This document shows positions 47,733-56,651 of a DNA stretch of 64,000 bases, in pieces (position 1 is the first letter of the stretch; every line of letters starts with the position of its first letter). The DNA comes from CAVUXJ01 sp963814975 (lineage in GTDB: Bacteria; Acidobacteriota; Vicinamibacteria; Vicinamibacterales; CAVVIG01). The translations under genes were made by a program, and so were the position numbers. The notes beneath the pieces were generated by a model, which saw only the letters and a program-made list of their open reading frames with translations, was not told the origin of the DNA and did no database searches. Location of the stretch: NCBI GenBank assembly GCA_963814975.1, contig CAWFFB010000035.1, positions 186,001 to 250,000 on the forward strand, given 5' to 3'.

Positions 47733-49130
47733 TCAAGGCTGGGTCTGGGCGGCACGTCGCGCGGGAGCTCGACCGGATAGGTCTCGGCAAGCGGGGCGTG
47801 CCGGAACGACGCCGCGCTGCAGGCAGTAGTTCGTCCACACGCGGTTCCACAGGAACGTGTGCCACGCCGCCTCCGGCGAGACCGTTTCGCGCGTCCGCCA
47901 GTAGCGCGCGGCGACGTGTTCCGGCCGGAAAAACTGCAGCACCTGGACATATCGTCGCATCAGCCCCGCGCCCGACACGTGCGGCATGCTCGTGACGGGG
48001 AAGGCGAGCGTGTATTTCTCCCAGTCGGCCGGATAGTTCTTGAACAGGATGCGTCCCTCGGCGTCGTAGCGCGCGTAGTCGCGCGTGCCGGGCAGCGGCG
48101 TCAGAATCGTCGGGTTGAGGCCGTCGAGATCCGACTTCCTCCGCGAACCGCAGGATGTCGGACGACGATCGTGTCCATGTTCTGCGTGTCGATCCCGAGG
48201 ATGAACGAGCCCGACGACGCCGATGCCGTGCCGGCGGATGCGCGCGACGTTCTCGCGGTAGTAGTCGAGCCCGCGCCGCTGCGACATGCCGTCCTTCCGG
48301 ATGAGCGCCAGCGACTTCGTGTCGGTGCTCTCGAGTCCGATGAACACGCCGGCGCAGCCCGCCGCCCGCGCCAGACGCGGCAGCTCGTCGTCGTCGCCGA
48401 AATTGATCGTGACCTGCGTGATCCACTGCTTGTCGAGGCGCGCCTCGGCCATCGCTCGAAAGAGATCGAGGCAGCGCTGCTTCGCCTTGCGCGAGAAGCC
48501 GTTCAGATCGTCGTCCACGAAGATGATGTCGCGCTCCGTGATCGCGGCGACTTCCGCGACGACGTCGTCGATCTCGCGCATGCGGAACAGCCGGCCGTTG
48601 AACGCGGTGACGGAGCAGAACGAGCAGTCCATCGGGCAGCCGCGCGAGGTCTGCGCGGAGACGTACTCGTAGCTGGTACTTCTCGAAGATCCGGCGATCC
48701 GGGCAGGAGCCGCGTGCCGCCGTTGGTGCCGCCGTCGTAGCGCCGCGCCAGCCGGCCGGCTTCGACGTCCGCGACGACCGCGGGCCAGAGCGTCTCGCAT
48801 TCCCCGAGGAACAGCGCGTCGGCGTACCGCGCCGCTTCGTCCGGGACGAGCGACGCATGGATGCCGCCCATGACGACGGGAATGCCGCGCGCGCGGAACT
48901 GGGCGGCGATCTGATAGGCGCGCGGCGCCTGCGTCGTGAAGGCGGTAAGGCCGACGAGATCGGCCTGCACGCCGGCTGTAGTCGAGCGCGCCTTCGCACT
49001 GCTCGTCGATGAGCTCGACATCCCAATGCGGCGGCGTCGCCGCCGCGACATAGCCGAGGGCAAGCGGCTGCCAGAGGTAGTCGCCGTACAGCGACACCCG
49101 GTTTCGCGGATTGATCAGAACGAGCTTCAT
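47733..49130 (-). CDS. B12-binding radical SAM enzyme coupled to the SPT operon (several frame breaks)
   Basis: About 466 residues. A cobalamin-binding-like N-terminal domain (VLINPRNRVSLYGDYLWQPL, VMGGIHASLVPDEA) precedes the radical SAM core with cluster motif SRGCPMDCSFC (Cx3Cx2C) and later GLNPTILTPLPGTRDY. The C-terminus is uncertain; the open frame ends at 47733. Breaks lie near 48980, 48690, 48220 and 48140. Family chemistry includes methylation or C-C bond formation on unreactive carbons. ATG 49130 overlaps the SPT stop by 4 nt, so it is the last gene of the sphingolipid operon. Its substrate is unknown. Confidence 0.83.
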   Translation of the reverse strand: MKLVLINPRNRVSLYGDYLWQPLALGYVAAATPPHWDVELIDEQCEGALDYSRRAGRSRRPYRLHDAGAARLSDRRPVPRARHSRRHGRHPCVARPGRSGAVRRRAVPRGMRDALARGRRGRRSRPAGAALRRRHQRRHAAPARIAGSSRSTSYEYVSAQTSRGCPMDCSFCSVTAFNGRLFRMREIDDVVAEVAAITERDIIFVDDDLNGFSRKAKQRCLDLFRAMAEARLDKQWITQVTINFGDDDELPRLARAAGCAGVFIGLESTDTKSLALIRKDGMSQRRGLDYYRENVARIRRHGIGVVGLVHPRDRHAEHGHDRRPTSCGSRRKSDLDGLNPTILTPLPGTRDYARYDAEGRILFKNYPADWEKYTLAFPVTSMPHVSGAGLMRRYVQVLQFFRPEHVAARYWRTRETVSPEAAWHTFLWNRVWTNYCLQRGVVPARPACRDLSGRAPARRAAQTQP

Positions 49131-50329
49131 GCCGCCGCGTCGATGATCGACAGCGCCCGGCCGACTGCTTCGAACGCCGCCAGCGCGCGATCGATCTGTT
49201 CGGGCGTGTGCGCCGCCGAATAGCTCGTGCGCAGCAGGCACGCATCCGGGCGGCACGCCGGCGGCAGCACGATGTTCGCGTAGACGCCGGCTTCGAGCAG
49301 CGCCCGCCACATCGCGACGGTCCGCTCGGCCGTGCCGATCTCGATCGGCACGATCGGCGATTCGGTGGCGCTCGATCGCGAAGCCGAGCCGCGCCAGCCC
49401 CGCGCGCACCCGCCGGACGTTCTCCCAGAGCCGCGCCGCGCAGCGCGACGTCGGCGCTGCAGGATCTTCAGCGCCGCCTCGACGCCGGCGATGTTGGCGG
49501 GCGAGCCGGACGCGGTGAAGACGTAGGGCCGCGCGGCGAAATGGAGCAGCTTCAGCGCCCGGATGGTTCGAGACGCAGAAGCCGCCGACGCCCGCCAGCG
49601 CCTTCGAGAACGTGCCGACGACGAAGTCGACTCGATCGAGGACGCCCTGCGCTTCGGCGCAGCCCAGCCCGCGGGCGCCGTAGGCGCCGAACGAGTGCGC
49701 CTCGTCGACCATCAGCAACGCGCCCGCTGCGCGGCAGGTCGCGGCGATCTCGGCGAGCGGCGCGACGTCGCCGCTGATCGAGTACAGGCCCTCGACGACG
49801 ACGAGACACCGCCGGCCGGTCGGGCTGCCTGCGCCAGCTTGCGCGCCAGATCGGCGGCGAGTTGTGGCGGAACGCGAACATCTGCGCGCCGCTCAGCCGC
49901 GCGCCGTCGTAGATGCTGGCGTGGCTCTCGAGGTCGAGCAGCACCGTGTCGTCCGGGCCGCAGAGGCCGGAGATGACGCCGAGGTTCGCCTGATAGCCCG
50001 TCGTGAAGATCAGCGCGTGCCGCTTGCCGTACAAGTCCGCGAAGGCCCCCTCGAGCCGGCGGTGGGCGGCGTAGGTGCCGTTGGCGGCGCGCGATCCGGT
50101 CGTGCCGGCGCCGTCGCGCATCGAGCGCCGCGCGTGCGGCGGCGATGACGTCGGGATGGAAGCTCAGGCCGAAGTAGTTGTTCGACCCGCACATCAGCGT
50201 GCGGCGTCCCGCGATGACGACTTCGGTCGGGCCGAGCACTTCGTCGATGACGGTGTCGAACGGCATCGGGCCGTCGCCGAGCGCGGCGATCCGCTCGGCG
50301 ATCGGCTGAAGCTTGTCGAAGAGGTTCAT
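49127..50329 (-). CDS. spt: Serine palmitoyltransferase-type alpha-oxoamine synthase (several frame breaks)
   Basis: About 400 residues in several frame segments, the normal size. Visible motifs: SNNYFGLSFHP near the N-terminus, GAGTTGSRAANGTYAAHRRL, LLMVDEAHSFGAYG and the PLP-lysine TFSKALAG. The C-terminus ends LRTSYSAAHTPEQIDRALAA. The family condenses an amino acid with an acyl thioester, releasing CO2. Biotin (BioF), haem (HemA) or 2-amino-3-ketobutyrate ligases are alternatives, but the acyl carrier protein, acyl ligase, ceramide synthase-like and CerR-like neighbours favour SPT making 3-oxosphinganine. The ATG at 50329 lies in the same frame as the end of the acyl ligase. Confidence 0.87.
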
Positions 50330-52018
50330 CAGTTGACGCTCTCGGCCGCCGGTCAGGAGGGTGCCGGCCTCGAAGCGGGCGCGCGTCTCCGCGCGCCTCA
50401 CCTTGCCGCTCGTGGTACGCGGAATCGTGCCGGGCGGCGCGACGACCACGCGATCGAGCTCGAGCCCGGCGGTCTCGCGAACGCGGCGGCGCACGTGATC
50501 GACGATGTCCTCGGGCGTCAGGCTGGCGCGCGCTTCGAGGACCGCGACCACCTCGTCGGCTTCGTCCGACCCGGTTGATGCCGAAGACGACGACGCCCGA
50601 CGGCCGGATGCCGTCGGAGGTCCGCGATCGCCGACTCGAGATCCGGCGGGTGGTACTTCCGGCCCTGCCGGATGATCAGGTCCTTCGTGCGCCCGCAGAC
50701 GAACAGCTCGCCGTCGGCGAGGTAGCCGAGGTCGCCGGTGTGGAGCCAGCCGTCCCGCAGCGTCTCGGCCGTCGCGCGCCGGGTCCTCGAAGTAGCCGGC
50801 CATCACCGAGGGGCCGCGCGCGACGATCTGGCCGACGTGCCGCTCCGGCAGGCGCTGTCCGTCATCGTCCACGATCTGGATCGTCGTGCTCCGGGAAACG
50901 GACGGCCGCAGCCGACGAGGCGGACCGCCGGCGCTCGGCGATCGCCGATCGGACACGGCCACGCGACTCGCGGACGAGCCGACCGGGATCGACGCGAGTC
51001 CACCTTGAGCCCCGTGATGGCAGAAGGCGACGGCCAGCGAGTGTTCGGCCAGGCCGTAGCTCGGCACGAAGCTCGACGCGCTGGAAGCCCGCCGGCGCGA
51101 AGCGCTCGGCGAAGGCCCGCAGCGTGTCGGCGCGAATCGGTTCGGCGCCGCAGCCGGCGACGCGCCAGCTCGACAGATCGAGCGCGTCGATCTGCGACGG
51201 CTTGACCCGCCGCAGACACAGCTCGTAGGCGAAGTTCGGCGCGAACGAGACCGTGCCGCGGTACTGGGAGATCGCCTCGAGCCAGGCGGTCGGCCGCTTC
51301 AGGAAGAGCACCGGCGACATGATCACGACAGTCGACCTGGGTGTACACCGCCGTCAGCAGCATGCCGATCAGGCCCATGTCGTGGTAGAGCGGCAGCCAG
51401 CTCACGCCGACGTCCGAGGGTCCGACGTTCAAGCCGTGCGGGCCGGCGATGGCGGCGATGTTCGCGTGCAGGTTGGCGTGCGTCAGCACGACGCCTTTGG
51501 GCGCCGCCGTCGATCCCGACGTGAACTGCAGGAGGGCCGGCTGGTCGAGCGACGGCGCTCGCCGGGGCGGCGAGCGCCGGGCCGTCGGAGGAGCGCGTCG
51601 ATGATGAGCACACGCGGCGCCGGGTCGAGATCGCGCAGGTCCAACAAGCCGGCGACCTCGGCAGTCGTCACGACAGCCGCCGCGCGGCTGGCGGCCAGCA
51701 GGTGTCGCGTCTGGCGCGCGAACGTCGGCACGTCGCCGGCCTGGGCCGGCGGGCACGAGCGGCACCGGCACGAAGGCCGGCTGCGCCGATGCCGAAGAAT
51801 GCGGGGACGAAGCTGCCCACTTCGGGCGCGACGAGGGCCACGCGATCGCCCGGCAGCAGACCCTCGGCGAGGAGCGCGCCGCCGATGAGCAGCGCCTGTG
51901 CGAGCAGCTCGGCATAGGGAATCAGCGCGATCGGCCGTCGTGCTCGATGGCGATCACGCCGCGCGACGTCCGCGCGGCTGCGACGAGCGCAGCCGACAAC
52001 CGTCTGCTTGGGGATCAC
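50330..52018 (-). CDS. Fatty acyl-AMP ligase / acyl-ACP synthetase (several frame breaks; end uncertain)
   Basis: About 563 residues, typical for FAAL-like enzymes. Core motifs: LLQFTSGSTAAPKGVVLTHA (P-loop), VSWLPLYHDMGLIGMLLTA, YGLAEHSLAVAF and a C-terminal GTIPRTTSGKVRRAE with the catalytic Lys. Expected reaction: activation of a fatty acid with ATP and loading on the neighbouring acyl carrier protein. The GTG at 52018 overlaps the ACP stop (GTGA). In the given sequence no stop separates it from SPT; the natural stop is probably hidden by an indel. Frames change several times between 51900 and 50600. Confidence 0.86.
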
Positions 52019-52284
52019 GACCGCGCCTCCGGCTCGGCGACCAGCCGTCGGACCTCGCCGGCGATCTCGGCGACGGTGCGGATGTGGGTCAGAGAATTCA
52101 GCGGCACGGCGATGTTGAAGTGATCTTCGAGCTCGCCGACGAGCTCCAGGACCTGGAGCGAGTCGAAACCGAGATCGGCCAGCAGTTCGCTCTTGGGCCC
52201 GGGATCGATCGGGCGCCGGCTGAGGCGCTTGAGAATCTCGATGGTGTCGCGTTCGAACCGGTCGTGAGGATGCGCGGCCTCCAT
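52015..52284 (-). CDS. Acyl carrier protein
   Basis: An 89-residue acidic helical protein with the phosphopantetheine site LADLGFDSLQVLELV (Ser of GFDSL), and helices around it. ATG 52284 is preferred over the upstream ATG at 52308. It is the first gene of the minus-strand operon ACP-acyl ligase-SPT-radical SAM, matching the Caulobacter logic where a dedicated ACP carries the acyl chain used by SPT. The sequence is intact. Confidence 0.92.
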   Translation of the reverse strand: MEAAHPHDRFERDTIEILKRLSRRPIDPGPKSELLADLGFDSLQVLELVGELEDHFNIAVPLNSLTHIRTVAEIAGEVRRLVAEPEARS

Positions 52285-52415
52285 GCCCGGCGCGGTTCCC
52301 CCGCGCACGGGATCGGATGTATTGGCCAGGCCGTGAAATGTAACATGAACGTGACGTGGCGCGCCACAATCCCGCCGACAGGCACTGAAGTTGTCTTGGT
52401 ATTAAGATTCCCACT

Positions 52416-53154
52416 GTGCCGGCCGTCACCCAGACCGTGATTCTCGCCGCCGGGTATCGGCTCCCGCCTCGGGAGCGCCGCGTCCGGTGTTCCGAAACCG
52501 CTGATGACAGTTGGCGGGATGCCGCTCGTGGCGCACGCGCTTCGCCATGCGCGTGCGAGCGGTTGCGACGAAGCCATCATCGTCGTGGGCCACCAGGGCG
52601 CGCGGGTCAAGGCGGCGATCGAGGCGCTGCCGGCGCGGTTGCGGGTCCGGTTCGTGGAAACCGCCGACCCTGCGTTGCCCAACGGAGTGTCGCTGCTTGC
52701 GGCCGAGCCGCTCGCGCGGCCCAGTTCTTTCTGCAGATGGTCGATCACGTGTTCGGCGATGTGACGCTCCCCAGGCTCATCGCGACGCCGCTCGCGGCCG
52801 ACGAGGCCGGCCGCGTGCTGGTCGATCGAGCGCCTCGCGATCTCGACCTCGACGACGCGACGAAGGTGCGACGGTCGGGCGACCGGGTGACCGCGATCGG
52901 CAAGGGCCTCGAGCCATGGGATGCCGTCGACGCCGGCTGCTTTGTGCTCACCGCTGCGGTCTTCGATGCGCTGCGCCGCGCGCCCGACTCCGAGCGCGTC
53001 GGTCTCCGCCGGCATGCGGCAGCTGGCCGCGCGCGGGACGCTTGGCAGCGTCGAAGTCGGCAACACGGAGTGGGTCGACACCGATACGCCGGCCGATCTT
53101 GCGCTGGCTGAATCCCTGATGCAGCGCTCGCTGATGCCAAACGCCCTTTGCTGA
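52416..53154 (+). CDS. MobA-like nucleotidyltransferase (CTP:alcohol-phosphate type; three frame breaks)
   Basis: About 246 residues. The N-terminal strand TVILAAG continues, after one surplus base at 52452, as IGSRLGSAASGVPKPLMTVGG, the signature of nucleotidyltransferases. Asp-containing QMVDHVFGD is the metal site; WVDTDTPADLALAE closes the fold. The substrate is unknown; inositol-1-phosphate or phosphocholine cytidylyltransferases are close patterns. Frames change near 52452, 52720 and 53005. It is divergent from the ACP operon and could supply a CDP-headgroup for the phosphotransferases at 43.6-45.5 kb. Confidence 0.82.
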
Positions 53155-53342
53155 TGACAGACTGAAGCGCACCATGTCCCTCCCGCCGGGCGCTTCCACC
53201 GCCCTGGCCGCTCGGCTGCGGGCCAGCGCCGGGCTGGACTCGCCAGTCCGGCCGCGCGACAATGGGAATTCGCCCGCCCCCAGCGTTCCCGAAACGATGC
53301 TGTCCCTCACGTGGTCGCGGATCGAAGCGCCCGCTGCACGGC

Positions 53343-55814
53343 ATGCCGCTCCTTCTGCTGCTCTTGATGTTCGGCCCCGCCGCGGCGGGTGCGCAGCAGG
53401 TGCCGCGCCCCTCGCCGGTACCCACCGAATCGGGCGGCGTCATCGAAGGCACCGTGACGACGCAGAACGGCACCATTGCACTCGGAGCCGTCCGCGTCTC
53501 GTTGTCGTCGGACCGTACCTCGGAAGTCGCAACCGTCTTGTCGGAAGCAGACGGCACTTTCCGGTTCGAAGGACTGCCGGCCGGCTCCTACCAGGTGGCG
53601 GCGGCGCTCGAAGGCTTCGACGTGATATCGAAGGAGCGTCACGGTTTCGTGGAACGAGACGGCCCGCGTGCCACTCGATCTGCCGCTGGCAATGGCCCAG
53701 AGCGTCGATGTCGTGGCCCGGACGACGAGCGTGGTGCCGGCCACCGGCACACTCGCCGCCGGCGAAGCGATCACGAGCCGCCAGCTCGAGGAAATCGGGC
53801 ATCGTCGGTGGGCTCCACGCGGCGCTGCGGCTGCTGGTCGGCGTCATCGAAGTCCCAGGCGGCGTCGCCATCAAGGGCGGGCGGCCGAGCCAGGCGAGCG
53901 TTCAGCTCGGCCCCGGAATGTTCGTCGATCCGGCGACGGGGTTGTCGCAGGTGAGGGCTGCCGGACGACGCCATCGATTCGGTGACGGTGCTGCCGAATC
54001 CGTATGCGGTGGAGTACGGGCGGTTCTCCTCGGGCCTCGTTCTCATTCAGACGCGGCGTGCCGCGGATCGCTGGAAGACGCGGCTGAACAGTCTCGATCC
54101 CTCGTTCCGGACCGAACGCCACGACCCGCTTGAAGATCATCGGTATCTCAGCGTTTGCGCCGCGGCTCGAAACCGGAGGGCCGCTCATCAAGAATCGCCT
54201 GTTCCTGCAGGAGGCGGCGCAGTACCGGTATCGCACGAGCGAGGTTCCCAGCCGGCCGCAGGAGGATCTGAAAACCGCGCACGCGTTCAGCTCGTTTACG
54301 CGTCTGGATGCCAACGTGTCCACCCGGCACGTCCTGGTGGCGGCCGGAGGCTTCTTCCCGAGCGTGTCCACGTACGCGACGCTCGGCACCTTCACGCCGC
54401 CGAACGCCGCGGCCGATCTGCACAGCGGCGTCAACGCCCTGTCGGTCACGGAGCGGTCGCTGTGGAGCGATGCCTTGTTCTCCGAGACCACGGTCGAGAT
54501 GAACCGGTACCGCTCGGAGGTCCTGCCCCAGAGTCCCCAGCCGATGGAGCTGCTGCCGGAGACGACGCTCGGCAGCTTCTTCAATCACCAGACGCGCACC
54601 ACCTCGACGTATCAGCTGATCGAAACGGTCTCGGGCTCGCGGAACGGAAACTGGGGCCTGCACCTGTTCAAGGCCGGGCTCGATCTGCTGCACAGCCGGT
54701 TCTCAGGAACGAGCGCCAGCGCCCCTGTCCTGATCCGGCGCTCCGACGGGCGGCTGGTGCGGCGGCTGGACTTCGGCCCTCCGACAGCCCAATCGATCGA
54801 CAGCACCGACATCGCCATGTTCGTTCAGGACCGCGTGCAGCCGAACTCGCGCTGGTATCGTCGAGTTCGGCGGGCGCCTTGACCGTGACGGCGTCATCCG
54901 CCAGATCAACCTTACACCGCGGGTGGGCACGGCGGTGCTGCTCAACGCGTCCGGCAGCGCCGTGCTGCGAAGCGGTTTCGGCTTCTTCTACGAGCGTACG
55001 CCTTCGGCGGCAGGTGCGTTCAATCAATACGAGAACTACGTCGAAACGCGGTACGGCGAGGATGGGCTCACGCCGCTCGGCGCCCCGATGCCGTTTCACC
55101 ATACGACCGACGGCGAGCTCCACACATCGCGAAGCTTCACCTGGGACCTAGCGTACGATCATCGCTTCAATGCCATGTGGGCAGTCCACGCGGGCTCGGT
55201 CGATCGGCAGGGGTCTCATGAGCTGCTCGTGGAACCGATCGAGGGCGCGACGATATCAGAGCTGCGCCTCCACAGCGACGGCCGGTCCGCCTATCGCGAG
55301 GTCGAGCTGGGCGTGCATTTCACACGAGGGACGCTTGTCGATCTGAATGCGTCGTACGTGCGCTCGTACGCACGCGCGGACCTGAACGCCTTCACGACGT
55401 TCTTCGATTCGGTGCTCTGGCCGATTGTCGGCGTCAATCAATACGCGCCGGCCCGCGCCGATTCGCCGCACCGTCTCCTGGCGCGCGGGCCGGGCCATGC
55501 CGACCAAGTCGTGGTTGCTCGTGGGAGTGCTGGACTGGCGCACGGGCCTGCCGTACTCGGTGGTGAACGAGGCGCTCGATTTCGTCGGACCCCGGAACGA
55601 CCGCCGTTTCCCGTATTACCTCCGACTCGAGCTCGGCGTCGAGCGCCGGATCAGGTTGCTGAAATTCCAGCCGTGGGTCGGCGTGCGCGTCGACAACGCG
55701 CTCAACGCGTTCCTGCCTACCGATGTGCAGGCGAACATTTCCTCGCCCTCCTTCGGCTCGTTCTATAACTCCGAATACCGCCAGTTCCGCATCCAGTTTC
55801 GATTCGAGCGGTAG
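53343..55814 (+). CDS. Outer-membrane TonB-dependent receptor-like protein with carboxypeptidase-regulatory domain (at least five frame breaks)
   Basis: About 824 residues. A signal peptide (MPLLLLLLMFGPAAAGA) precedes a carboxypeptidase-regulatory-like Ig domain (GGVIEGTVTTQNGTIALGAV, GTFRFEGLPAGSYQVAAAL). A short plug-like segment (IKGGRPSQASVQL, VTVLPNPYAVEYGRFSSGLV) and a long beta-barrel follow, ending in aromatic-rich strands with a terminal FRIQFRFER. This is the Oar-like layout typical of Acidobacteriota. Ligand unknown. Frames change near 53650, 53800, 53960, 54125, 54865 and 55490. It is smaller than most such receptors (about 1000 residues). Confidence 0.82.
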
Positions 55815-55995
55815 CAGCGCGGGGAAGCTTTACTCCTGGCGAACCCGACTGAGCCGACAGACGCCTGAGGCCCGACCCTCGCTGGAACACCCGCTAACCC
55901 GAGACACCTGGAGAGCGCAGATCCCGCACGCCTCTCGAGCTCTAGGAGGGAGTGGCGCAATTCATGCAGCCGTGACGCGTCTGACGAGATCAACG

Positions 55996-56523
55996 ATGGG
56001 AATGAGAATGAAAATGTTCCTGGTGGCCGGAGCGATTGCCGGCGGTGCGTCAGTGGGGCTGTTGGCTCAACAGACTCCAACCAAGGTCGAGCTCAGAAAC
56101 GCCCAAGGGCAATCGGTGGGCGCGGCCACCTTGTCCGCCGGGAAGACAGGGGGTATCCGGATCGAGCTGGATCTCAAGAATCTGGCGCCCGGCGAACACG
56201 GGTTCCACATTCATCAAAACGCAGCGTGTGACGCTCCCACCTTCGATTCGGCGGGTCCGCATTTCAACCCGGCTGCCAAGAAGCATGGACTGCAGAATCC
56301 GGAGGGACCCCACAACGGCGACATGAACAATGTCATTGTGGCGGCGGACGGTACTGTGACAACCACTCTGACCGACGAGCGTGTCACGTTCGGCAGCGAT
56401 GCCTGCGCGGTGTTCGCGGGCGGTGGGACGGCATTGGCCGTCCACGCCAAAGCCGATGACATGAAGACCGATCCCACAGGGAATGCCGGCGAACGGATCG
56501 CCTGTGGCGTGGTCAAGAAGTAG
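55996..56523 (+). CDS. sodC: Cu/Zn superoxide dismutase, secreted
   Basis: A 175-residue protein with a signal peptide (MFLVAGAIAGGASVGLLA). All Cu and Zn ligands are visible: GEHGFHIHQNAACD, GPHFNPAAKKHG, GPHNGDM and ALAVHAKADD. The Cys pair is AACD and IACGVV. Reaction: dismutation of superoxide in the periplasm. Four in-frame ATGs (55996, 56002, 56008, 56014) precede the signal; I take the first. The 181-bp gap upstream has no gene and contains AG-rich AGGAGGGAG. Confidence 0.95.
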   Translation: MGMRMKMFLVAGAIAGGASVGLLAQQTPTKVELRNAQGQSVGAATLSAGKTGGIRIELDLKNLAPGEHGFHIHQNAACDAPTFDSAGPHFNPAAKKHGLQNPEGPHNGDMNNVIVAADGTVTTTLTDERVTFGSDACAVFAGGGTALAVHAKADDMKTDPTGNAGERIACGVVKK

Positions 56524-56651
56524 AACTCGGCCTTCGACACTTCGTGCTTGCGGTGTGTGCAGTTCAGCCACTAGGATGCGTGATCGGATCGTGGTGCGGC
56601 AGCGAGCGCTGCCGTTTTCGGGGGATTCCGGCATCGCGTCCGGGGCTGACC

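Noticed and set aside
49127..52284. Biotin synthesis (BioF) or a prodiginine/tambjamine-like natural product cluster
   Set aside because: No other bio genes, no NRPS/PKS modules; a dedicated ACP, acyl-AMP ligase, ceramide synthase-like and CerR-like genes fit sphingolipid synthesis.
45550..53154. Pseudogenised sphingolipid cluster
   Set aside because: Active-site and fold residues are kept in every segment between breaks, and operon overlaps are intact.
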